From Candidatus Rokuibacteriota bacterium (GTDB lineage Bacteria > Methylomirabilota > Methylomirabilia > Rokubacteriales > CSP1-6): a stretch of 64,000 bases of DNA. The DNA is taken from the NCBI GenBank assembly GCA_016200085.1, contig JACQFL010000036.1:62001-126000 (forward strand), read 5' to 3'. Positions 28,027-39,753 of this stretch are shown piece by piece. The position numbers and the translations under genes were made by a program. A model generated the notes under the pieces. That model was not told the origin of the DNA. It searched no databases and saw nothing but the letters and a program-made list of their open reading frames with translations. Positions within the stretch are counted from its first letter, which is position 1, and each line of letters starts with the position of its first letter.

Positions 28027-29040
28027 GTGCGCGCGATGGTGCTTCATGGACCGGGGCCGATCGAGGGCGGACCGCTTCGGGTCGAGGACGTCGATCCCCC
28101 GGTGCCCGGCGTGGGCGAGATCCGGGTGCGCGTATCGGCGTGCGGGATCTGTCGGACCGATCTTCATGTCGTCGAGGGGGAGCTTCCGGCGCGGCGGGCG
28201 CCCCTCATTCCCGGGCATCAGGTGGTGGGACGGGTTGACGCGCTTGGCTCGGGCGCGAGCCGATTCGCCCTGGGGGAGCGGGTGGGGATCGCGTGGGTCA
28301 GGTGGACGTGCGGGGCGTGCGGGTTCTGTCGGACGGGGCGGGAGAACTTGTGCGAGCGGGCGGAGTTCACGGGGTGGACGGCGGATGGGGGGTACGCCGA
28401 GCAGGCCGTGGTCCCGGAGGCGTTCGCGTACGCCATTCCCGCGGCGTTCGGTGATGCCGGGGCGGCGCCGCTGCTGTGCGCCGGGATCATCGGCTACCGG
28501 GCGCTTCGCCTGGCGGCGGTGCCGTCCGGCGGCGGGCTCGCCCTCTATGGCTTCGGGTCGTCCGCCCATATCACGCTGCAGGTCGCGCGGGCGCGCGGCG
28601 TGGAGGTCTACGTGTGCACCCGCGAGCCGCGCCACCGCGCGCTGGCGCGCGCGCTCGGCGCGACGTGGGTGGGCGCCGCCGCGGAGCCGCTCCCGGTGGC
28701 GGTCGAAGGCGCGATCATCTTCGCCCCGGCGGGCGAGCTCGTGCCCGCGGCGCTCCGCAGTCTCGCGCCGGGGGGCACGCTCGCGCTGGCGGGCATCCAC
28801 ATGAGCGACGTCCCGTCGCTGGCCTACGCGGATCTGTACCGCGAGCGCGTGATCCGCAGCGTCGCCAACAACACGCGCGACGACGGCGAGGGACTGCTGC
28901 GGGAAGCCGCGCGCATCCCGCTCACCCCCGAGGTCACCACGTTTCCCCTCGCCGACGCCAATCGCGCGCTGGGGGAGCTCAAGCGCGGCGGCTTCGCGGG
29001 CGCGGGCGTGCTCTTGACCGACGCCGCTCGCGGCGTATGA
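28027..29040 (+). CDS. Zinc-binding alcohol dehydrogenase
   Basis: GICRTDLHVVEGELP, GHQVVGRVDALG, CGACGFCRTGRENLCERAEFTGW. Confidence 0.92.
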   Translation: MRAMVLHGPGPIEGGPLRVEDVDPPVPGVGEIRVRVSACGICRTDLHVVEGELPARRAPLIPGHQVVGRVDALGSGASRFALGERVGIAWVRWTCGACGFCRTGRENLCERAEFTGWTADGGYAEQAVVPEAFAYAIPAAFGDAGAAPLLCAGIIGYRALRLAAVPSGGGLALYGFGSSAHITLQVARARGVEVYVCTREPRHRALARALGATWVGAAAEPLPVAVEGAIIFAPAGELVPAALRSLAPGGTLALAGIHMSDVPSLAYADLYRERVIRSVANNTRDDGEGLLREAARIPLTPEVTTFPLADANRALGELKRGGFAGAGVLLTDAARGV

Positions 29041-29059
29041 TCACCGCGCGGAGGACGAC

Positions 29060-30346
29060 ATGAGCGATGCGAAGGATCTCCTGGCGCGGGCCGCCGCGGT
29101 GTTCCCCGGATGCGTGCTCGGCAGTCACCGCAGCGGGCCGGGCCTGGAGTTCGTGGTCCGCGAGGGGCGCGGCGCCTATCTCTGGGACACCGCCGGCCGA
29201 CGCTACATCGATTACCTGCTCGGCTCCGGTCCGATGGTCCTGGGCCACGCGCATCCCGCCGTCGTCGAGGCGGTGCAGAAGTACCTCGGCCGCGGGACGA
29301 CGTACATGCTGCTGAACGAGCCGATCGTCGAGCTGGCGGAAGAGATCGTGCGCGCGGTGCCCTGCGCCGAGCAGGTGCGCTTCACCTCGAGCGGCTCCGA
29401 GGCGACGTTCTTCATGCTGCGCGCCGCGCGGGCGGCGCGGGGGCGCGAGAAGGTGATGAAGTTCGAGGGCGGCTTCCACGGCACGCACGACTACGCCGTC
29501 ATGAGCGTGGCGCCGCGCTCGCCGAAGGCCTTTCCCGCCGCCATGCCCGACTCCTCGGGCATCCCTCACGCCATCGACGAGACGGTCCTCATCGCTCCCT
29601 ACAACGACCTCGCAACCACGGAAGCCCTCATCGCCGCCCACCACCAGGAGCTCGCCGCGGTCATCGTCGAGCCCTACCAACGCGTGATCCCGCCGGCGCC
29701 GGGATTCCTGTCGGGGCTGCGCGCGGTGACGCGGCGCTACGGGGTGCTGCTCGCCTTCGACGAGATCGTGACGGGCTTCCGCCTCGCCTACGGGGGCGCC
29801 CAGGAGTACTACGGCGTGGTGCCCGATCTCGCCGCCCTCGGCAAGATCGTCGCGGGCGGCTTCCCGCTCGGTGCCGTGTGCGGCCCGGCCGCGATCATGC
29901 GGCACTTCGATCCCGCCCTCGAGGGCACGGGCGACTACGTGTGGCAGGCGGGCACGCTGAACGGCAACCCCATCGCGGCCGTGGCCGGCCTGGCGACGCT
30001 CGCCGAGCTGCGCAAGCCGGGCGCCTATCAGCGGCTGCACGCGCTCGGGTCGCGGCTGCGCGACGGCCTGGCCGCGGCGGCGCGCCGCCAGGGGCTGGCG
30101 GCCCGGGTGAGCGGCGAGCCGCCGGTGTTCGACATCATCTTCACCGATCGCGACGTCGTCGACTATCGCGCGACGCTCACCGCCGACCGCGCGCGCATCC
30201 GCGCGTTCAACGAGGAGTGCGTGCGCCGCGGGGTGGTGAAGGCGGTCAACAAGATCTACGTCTCGCTCGCGCACACGGACCGCGACGTGGAGGAGACCCT
30301 CGGCATCTTCGACGAGGCGCTGCGCGCCGCCGCCGCGCGCGGCTGA
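29060..30346 (+). CDS. Class III aminotransferase, glutamate-1-semialdehyde aminomutase-like
   Basis: YLLGSGPMVLGHAHPAVVEAV, RFTSSGSEATFFMLRAARA, LLAFDEIVTGFRLAYGG, LGKIVAGGFPLGA. Confidence 0.92.
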   Translation: MSDAKDLLARAAAVFPGCVLGSHRSGPGLEFVVREGRGAYLWDTAGRRYIDYLLGSGPMVLGHAHPAVVEAVQKYLGRGTTYMLLNEPIVELAEEIVRAVPCAEQVRFTSSGSEATFFMLRAARAARGREKVMKFEGGFHGTHDYAVMSVAPRSPKAFPAAMPDSSGIPHAIDETVLIAPYNDLATTEALIAAHHQELAAVIVEPYQRVIPPAPGFLSGLRAVTRRYGVLLAFDEIVTGFRLAYGGAQEYYGVVPDLAALGKIVAGGFPLGAVCGPAAIMRHFDPALEGTGDYVWQAGTLNGNPIAAVAGLATLAELRKPGAYQRLHALGSRLRDGLAAAARRQGLAARVSGEPPVFDIIFTDRDVVDYRATLTADRARIRAFNEECVRRGVVKAVNKIYVSLAHTDRDVEETLGIFDEALRAAAARG

Positions 30347-30366
30347 CGCCCTGCGCCGTGCGGGGC

Positions 30367-30394
30367 TTGACCAGGGGCGACATCGGAGTAGACT
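30367..30394 (+). promoter_or_regulatory. Sigma70-like promoter TTGACC-N16-TAGACT
   Basis: Hexamers read directly; predicted start (~30401) coincides with first base of a hairpin. Confidence 0.55.
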
Positions 30395-30400
30395 TGGCCT

Positions 30401-30637
30401 GAGGCGGTCGGAAGGCGCCCCGACCCCTCGCGGCAGCACTCCGCTGCAGGAGGTGCGGTAGATGGAGAATGCTCCACCGGATCTGAGAGCCGCGCCGTCG
30501 GGAGCGTGCTAGCCGCTCCGGATCGGCGCCAAGACGGACGTAGATAAGGCTCCGACTCTTGCCGGGGCGTGCAGCGTGATGACGCTGCGACATGTGGCGG
30601 CGGGCGGGCGTGATGCTCCCCGCCGCCCGACTTTTTT
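30401..30637 (+). ncRNA. Candidate structured non-coding RNA of unknown family
   Basis: No plausible ORF; promoter upstream, series of hairpins (30401-30429, 30433-30447, 30463-30476, 30501-30519, 30571-30588) and intrinsic terminator. Confidence 0.55.
30596..30637 (+). terminator. Rho-independent terminator
   Basis: GGCGGCGGG (596-604) pairs with CCCGCCGCC (619-627), then TTTTTT at 30632-30637. Confidence 0.8.
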
Positions 30638-30676
30638 CAGGCGCACAACCGCCCGTGTGCCGCGCGGTGATCGACG

Positions 30677-31693
30677 GTGATCACGGAGCTGTTCGGGATG
30701 GCGTCGGGGCTGGCCGAGGGGGTCGTGGCCGCCGCGGTGCCGCCTGCCTGCCGCCGGCCTCTCGATCGCCCGTCGTCGATCGCCGCTGACGGCGCCGACG
30801 TCGTCGTCGAGTCCCCCGTCTGGCGGCCGCGCGCCGGCGGCCGTCATCTCGTGCCCTCCCTGAGCGTGCTCGCGCCGGCGTCGCATCGCCTCCGTCTCGA
30901 GGTGTCCGTGCGTGACGGCACGGCGTGGTCCCCGTGGATCGCCACGGCCAGCTTCGGCGGCGGCGCCTTCGCGCCGATGGGCGATGCCTGTGCGGCGCTG
31001 CGCTGCGACGTCGACGTCTTCACCGCCGCGACCCCCGTGGAGGCGGTGCGTGTCCGCGTGCGGCTGTCCCGCGCCGAGGCGCCGGCGATCCTCGACGCAC
31101 CGTGGCTCCTCGCCCTCTCCGCATGCGACCTCGAGGGTGGGGTGGTGGAGAGCGAGGCCGGTCCGCCCGCGAGACTGCCCGTCCCCGCGCTGAGCCAGAT
31201 GACGGCCGCGCCGGAGATCGCCCGGCGAATCTGCTCGCCCACGAGCGTGGCCATGACGCTGGCGTACTGGGGGCCTCGCGTCGAGCCCGAGGCGCTGGCC
31301 GCGGAGATGAAGCACGAGGCGCTCGACATGTACGGGATCTGGCCGGCGGCCGTCGCCGCCGCCGGGCGCCGCGGAGTGCTCGGCTACCTGCTCCGCTTCC
31401 CGGACTGGGCCGCGGCGGCCTGGTGCCTGGAGCGTGGCGTGCCGGTCATCGCGTCGATCGCCTACACGGCGGGGGAGCTGGCCGGCGCCCCGGTGGAGGA
31501 GACGACCGGCCACCTCGTGGTCCTCACGGGCTGCGAGGGCCGCGACGTGCTCGTCAACGATCCCGCGGCCGCCACGGCGGCCGACGTCCCGCGGCGCTAC
31601 CGTCGCGACGAGTTCGTGCGCGTCTGGCTGGAGCGCACCGGCGTCGGCTACGTCCTGTTCAGCCCGACCGGCACTCCGGCTGCCCCATCCTGA
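30677..31693 (+). CDS. C39-like cysteine peptidase family protein
   Basis: RRICSPTSVAMTLAYWG (Cys), TGHLVVLTGC (His), VLVNDPAA (Asn/Asp). Confidence 0.8.
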   Translation: MITELFGMASGLAEGVVAAAVPPACRRPLDRPSSIAADGADVVVESPVWRPRAGGRHLVPSLSVLAPASHRLRLEVSVRDGTAWSPWIATASFGGGAFAPMGDACAALRCDVDVFTAATPVEAVRVRVRLSRAEAPAILDAPWLLALSACDLEGGVVESEAGPPARLPVPALSQMTAAPEIARRICSPTSVAMTLAYWGPRVEPEALAAEMKHEALDMYGIWPAAVAAAGRRGVLGYLLRFPDWAAAAWCLERGVPVIASIAYTAGELAGAPVEETTGHLVVLTGCEGRDVLVNDPAAATAADVPRRYRRDEFVRVWLERTGVGYVLFSPTGTPAAPS

Positions 31694-31807
31694 CCGTCGC
31701 TCGAGCGCCGGGGAGGATGGCGGCCAGGCCCGCGGCCGCTCCGGGCCGGCGGACCAGACGGGATGGCCCCGGACGGTGTCCAGGGAAGGGTTTACAATGA
31801 CCCTCCA

Positions 31808-32092
31808 ATGAGACGCATCGTCTTCGTGCTCCTGGCGCTGCCGGCCCTCTCGGCCTGTGGGGCCGTCGCGGCCGAAAAGCAGTGGATGAAGATCGACCAG
31901 TCCTACACGACCCTGGACTACCGTCGCGACCTCAAGGCGTGCACCAGCGGGGGTGGCTGGTTCCGCGAGGGTACCCTCGACGAGGCGTGCATGAAGGCGC
32001 GTGGCTGGGTCGACGTGGCCGTCCAGGAGGTCAAGCCGCCGGAACCGACGCCGTACCGGTCGGGTGTGCCGAGCGCGCCCAAGGGACGGTAG
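31808..32092 (+). CDS. Small lipoprotein, hypothetical
   Basis: Signal peptide with lipobox LSAC. Confidence 0.65.
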   Translation: MRRIVFVLLALPALSACGAVAAEKQWMKIDQSYTTLDYRRDLKACTSGGGWFREGTLDEACMKARGWVDVAVQEVKPPEPTPYRSGVPSAPKGR

Positions 32093-32101
32093 CATCGCCA
32101 C

Positions 32102-33100
32102 GTGAACCTGCGCCGGCTGCTCCACATCATCGTGCTCCTGGCCGGCGTCATCACCGCCGGCACCGCGGGCTACGTCGCCATCGAGGGCTGGCCCGTGTTC
32201 GACGCGCTGTACATGACGGTGACGACCGTGTCGTCCGTGAGCTACGGCGAGATCCACCCTCTCTCGACGACCGGGCGCGTGTTCACGCTCGGCCTGATCG
32301 TCGTCGGCCTCGGCACGGTGCTCTACGGGCTCAGCGCGATCACGGCGTTCTGGGTCGAGGGCGACCTGTCACACATGTGGGAGAGGCGAAAGATGGCGCG
32401 ACGGATCGCGGACCTCCACGGCCACATCATCGTGTGCGGGGGCGGCGACACCGGCCGCCACATCCTCCGCGAGCTGCTGGAGACCCGCACGGCGTTCGTC
32501 TGCGTCGAGCGGGACCCGGGGCAAGAGCCCGCGCTCCAGAAGCTCGGCGAGGACGTGACCTACATCATCGGCGACGCCACCGACGCCGACGTGCTGCGCG
32601 CGGCGGGCATCGGGCGGGCCCGGGGCCTCATCAGCTCGATGCCCTCCGACAAGGACAACCTCTTCGCCATCCTCACCGCCCGCGAGCTCAACCCCGGCCT
32701 CCGCATCGTCTCGCGCGTGCTCGCCGACGACACCCGCAGTCGCCTGCTGCGCGCGGGCGCGGACGCCGTGGTCTTCAACAAGAACATCGGCGCGCTGCGG
32801 CTGGCCTCGGAGCTGCTTCGCCCGCACGTCGTCGGGGTGCTCGACGCGATGCTGCGCGAGACCACCGCGGTCCGGGTGGAAGAGATCCTGGTGGGCGCCG
32901 GCGCGGCGGGTCTGGCGCTCGGGGGCCTCAAGCTGCAGGAGCGGACCGGCGTCGTGGTCTTCGCGTTCCGCGAGCGCGACACCGGGCGCTATGGCTTCAA
33001 TCCCGCGCCGGACCGCGTGCTCCACGAGGGCGACGTGCTCATCGCCTGCGCCGATCCCGACCAGCTGACGGCCGCCCGCGCAGTGGCCCGGGACGGCTGA
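32102..33100 (+). CDS. Two-TM potassium channel protein with TrkA-N/TrkA-C (RCK) domains
   Basis: Pore TVTTVSSVSYGEIHPLSTTGRVF; HIIVCGGGDTGRHILREL RCK motif. Confidence 0.88.
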   Translation: MNLRRLLHIIVLLAGVITAGTAGYVAIEGWPVFDALYMTVTTVSSVSYGEIHPLSTTGRVFTLGLIVVGLGTVLYGLSAITAFWVEGDLSHMWERRKMARRIADLHGHIIVCGGGDTGRHILRELLETRTAFVCVERDPGQEPALQKLGEDVTYIIGDATDADVLRAAGIGRARGLISSMPSDKDNLFAILTARELNPGLRIVSRVLADDTRSRLLRAGADAVVFNKNIGALRLASELLRPHVVGVLDAMLRETTAVRVEEILVGAGAAGLALGGLKLQERTGVVVFAFRERDTGRYGFNPAPDRVLHEGDVLIACADPDQLTAARAVARDG

Positions 33101-33141
33101 CCGCGCGCGGCCCCCCAGGAGGGCCGCCGCTCCCCCGGCCT

Positions 33142-33372
33142 CTACCGTGCCGGCGTCGCGGTCCCGCGCTCGAATTCCATGAGGCGACCGTGCAGGGTCG
33201 CGGTGGCCGCCTGGTACCGTCGCAGCACTTCCGCGCGGCGGCCGTCGAAGCGGGTCCGCTCGAGCGCGACGCCGATCACCAGCCCCATCACCACCAGGTA
33301 GAGTCCGAGCAGGCCGGCGCCGAGCGCGATCCGCCACGCGCGCCGCGGCCGCGCCGTCCGCGTGGCGATCAT
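33142..33372 (-). CDS. Small single-TM protein, hypothetical
   Basis: RIALGAGLLGLYLVVMGLVIGVAL; overlaps upstream gene by 4 bp. Confidence 0.55.
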   Translation of the reverse strand: MIATRTARPRRAWRIALGAGLLGLYLVVMGLVIGVALERTRFDGRRAEVLRRYQAATATLHGRLMEFERGTATPAR

Positions 33373-33917
33373 CGCGGGCGCCCCTCCACTCGCGCCAGGG
33401 CGGCATCGTCCCGGCCCCGGTTGAATGCCGCCACGCGCGCGACCTCGTCGGGGCGCCGCGCGATCTGCCGCGCGATCTTGACGCACTGGAGGACCACGGA
33501 GCCGTCGCCGAGCCGGTCGAACGCCCGGCACGCCCGGAGCACGCCGTCGAGCGATCCGGCCTGCCGCGCCCGGAACATCGCGGTGAGGTACGTCTGACGA
33601 GCCTGTGGCTCCGCCGCGCGCGACGACTTCGATGCCGCACCCACCCGCAGCGTGGCGTCGCCGACCGCGAGCAGCCCCTCCCAGCCGCCGCTCTGCAGCG
33701 CGGCGCCGTACGCCGACGAGACGGCGCGCACGGCGGTCGTGATGTCTCCCGCCGCGATCGCCTCGTCGGCGGCGCGCACGTGCTCCACCCACGACAGGCG
33801 CGCCGGCGCCGCGATCGCCGCGGCTTCGGCCAGCGCGAGGAGCGCCAGCGCGATGGCGACGGCCAGGACGAGGGTGATCAGCCAGCCGTCGATGTGTCGG
33901 ACCAAGGTCTGTTTCAT
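33369..33917 (-). CDS. Hypothetical membrane-anchored helical protein
   Basis: N-terminal TM WLITLVLAVAIALALLALAEAAA; SD and -24/-12 promoter upstream. Confidence 0.6.
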   Translation of the reverse strand: MKQTLVRHIDGWLITLVLAVAIALALLALAEAAAIAAPARLSWVEHVRAADEAIAAGDITTAVRAVSSAYGAALQSGGWEGLLAVGDATLRVGAASKSSRAAEPQARQTYLTAMFRARQAGSLDGVLRACRAFDRLGDGSVVLQCVKIARQIARRPDEVARVAAFNRGRDDAALARVEGRPR

Positions 33918-33944
33918 TGGCTCAGCCCTCCCGCCCCGTGAGTA

Positions 33945-33961
33945 GGCAGGGGCGGTGCCAA
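33945..33961 (-). promoter_or_regulatory. Sigma54-type promoter TTGGCACCGCCCCTGCC
   Basis: GG and GC separated by 10 bp, matches YTGGCAC-N5-TTGC with one -12 mismatch; 28 nt before ATG 33917. Confidence 0.6.
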
Positions 33962-34031
33962 ATGTGCCGGCCAGCAAGATCAACGACTTGCGTGCGGCGC
34001 TCCATCCATCGGGCCTGGTGGTGGTGGTGGA

Positions 34032-34142
34032 TCATCCGAGCGCTTCCGCGAGGCCGAGCACGAGCACCATGAGCCCGAGCATCGCGACGGCCGCGATGAC
34101 GACGACGTCGCACCGGCTGACGATCTCCGTGTACAGCTTCAT
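34032..34142 (-). CDS. 36-aa single-TM micropeptide
   Basis: MKLYTEIVSRCDVVVIAAVAMLGLMVLVLGLAEALG; SD GGAGGA; -24/-12 promoter upstream. Confidence 0.5.
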   Translation of the reverse strand: MKLYTEIVSRCDVVVIAAVAMLGLMVLVLGLAEALG

Positions 34143-34171
34143 GGCTGCGATCCTCCTGCCCGACTCGTCAA

Positions 34172-34188
34172 GGCAGCGACGGTGCCAG
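34172..34188 (-). promoter_or_regulatory. Sigma54-type promoter CTGGCACCGTCGCTGCC
   Basis: 14/16 identical to the 33945-33960 element; correct GG-N10-GC spacing. Confidence 0.62.
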
Positions 34189-34291
34189 ACGACGATCGTC
34201 ACGAAAACGATCACTTGAGGCTCGAGCGCTCTGGTGGATGCGCCTGGTGGTGGTGGATTCCTGAGCGGTGGCGGCAGTAAGATACGCGCGG

Positions 34292-38338
<4,047 letters not shown>

Positions 38339-38347
<9 letters not shown>

Positions 38348-38476
38348 GCGCGCGTCCGCCCGGCGCGCTTCCACGCTCACGAGGTCGACGCCGTGCTCGC
38401 GGGCCAGTCGGAGGATCTCCAGCCGCAGCGCTTCCGCGGCGTGCGGATCGAGCGGCAGGGCGAGCTCGATCCGCAC
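38339..38476 (-). CDS. 45-aa micro-ORF
   Basis: VRIELALPLDPHAAEALRLEILRLAREHGVDLVSVEARRADARSA; end of co-directional operon. Confidence 0.4.
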
Positions 38477-38490
38477 GTCCTCGCGGTCGC

Positions 38491-38655
38491 TCAGGGGTGC
38501 CGCTCCTTGTAGCGTTGCACGACCGCGCCCTTGAACTGCCGGGCGACCCTGGCCACCGCCGCCCTGAATTCCTTGATGTCCTTCGCCTTCCGCTTGCCCT
38601 TGAGGGTGATGGTGATCTTGTAGACCTCTTTGGGGTGCCGGGGGATCAGTGGCAT
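38491..38655 (-). CDS. 54-aa basic micro-ORF
   Basis: MPLIPRHPKEVYKITITLKGKRKAKDIKEFRAAVARVARQFKGAVVQRYKERHP; strong SD AAAGGAG before ATG; not in ORF track because of length. Confidence 0.6.
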   Translation of the reverse strand: MPLIPRHPKEVYKITITLKGKRKAKDIKEFRAAVARVARQFKGAVVQRYKERHP

Positions 38656-38674
38656 CGATGGCTCCTTTCATGGT

Positions 38675-39748
38675 TCAGCCTCGCGCGTCGATGATGCCCT
38701 CGAACAGCTCCTCGGCGGGGAAGACGCCCGGCAGCGTGTCGAGGTCGCGCAGACTGTAGCAGTCCTCGACGACGTCGTAGGGCTCCCCGATGTCCGGCGC
38801 CTCGCCGAGGGCCAGCCGGACGTAGGTGGTCGCGGTGTTGTGCTTGCCCGCGAGGTCCACGAGCGCGGTGCCGGAGGCGAAGCGCCCGGCGTTGATCTCG
38901 GTCACGCACGGCGTGCCGTCGGCCCGCGCCTTGAGATCGAGGTTGAAAGCGCCCGTCGCCGTGCGGTCGACGGCCGCCACCGACGCCCGGCACACCCGCG
39001 CGACCTCGGGCTCGTGCACGGTCTTCGAGAGTGCGGACACCGACGACATGCCGCTCGGGCTGTTGCCGGCGCCGAAGTACGAGAGCCGCTCGCACGTCTT
39101 CAGCAGCACGAGGCGGCCGGCGCGCCAGATCCCCTGGGCGAAGAAGTCGCGGCCGGGCAGGAGCTCCGAGAGCGTGAACGACGCCGGCCGGACCCCGCGC
39201 ATGTCCCGCCAGTACTCGATCCACGCGCGGGCCTGCGCCGCGCTGGCCACGGGCAGGGCGCCGCGCGAGCCGTGGCCTGTGCGGATCCGGCACCACACCC
39301 CCGCGTGGCGGCCGAGCTTCGCGAACGTCGCGTCCAGCGTGGCGAGCGACGTCACCGGATAGGTCTCGGCGACGGGCACGCCGGCCCGCGCGAGGGCGCG
39401 GGCGAGCGCGAGCTTGTCCTGGCAGAGCACCACCGCGTCGTGGCGGGGGAGGAAGAGCCGGCCGCGCAGGCGACGCCTCCGCGCGGAGAGGAGGCGGACC
39501 TCGGCGTCGGTGGTGGGGATCACGCAGTCGACGCGCTCGCGCGCGGCGAGGCGCGCGAGGGCGCCCACGAAGCGCGGGTCGTCGACGTCGTGGACGAGGA
39601 AGTTGCGCTCCGCTTCCGACTTCTTGAGCGCGAAGCGGTCGTGGTGACAGCCGAGCAGGCGCAGCTCACGATCGCCCGCCCGCAGGCTGCGCAGCAGGCT
39701 GTTGCCCGCGCCGCCGCCGGCGCCGGTGACGAGGACGGAGGCGCGCAC
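38675..39748 (-). CDS. ATP-grasp enzyme
   Basis: ASVLVTGAGGGAGNSLLRSLR, CVIPTTDAEVRLLS, LCQDKLALARAL, ATGAFNLDLKARADGTPCVTEINAGRFASGT. Confidence 0.82.
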   Translation of the reverse strand: MRASVLVTGAGGGAGNSLLRSLRAGDRELRLLGCHHDRFALKKSEAERNFLVHDVDDPRFVGALARLAARERVDCVIPTTDAEVRLLSARRRRLRGRLFLPRHDAVVLCQDKLALARALARAGVPVAETYPVTSLATLDATFAKLGRHAGVWCRIRTGHGSRGALPVASAAQARAWIEYWRDMRGVRPASFTLSELLPGRDFFAQGIWRAGRLVLLKTCERLSYFGAGNSPSGMSSVSALSKTVHEPEVARVCRASVAAVDRTATGAFNLDLKARADGTPCVTEINAGRFASGTALVDLAGKHNTATTYVRLALGEAPDIGEPYDVVEDCYSLRDLDTLPGVFPAEELFEGIIDARG

Positions 39749-39753
39749 GCGGC

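Noticed and set aside
34014-34032. GGT trinucleotide run as a plain microsatellite
   Set aside because: It recurs at the same distance from two matching promoters, so it is kept as a possible activator site. Slippage is not excluded.
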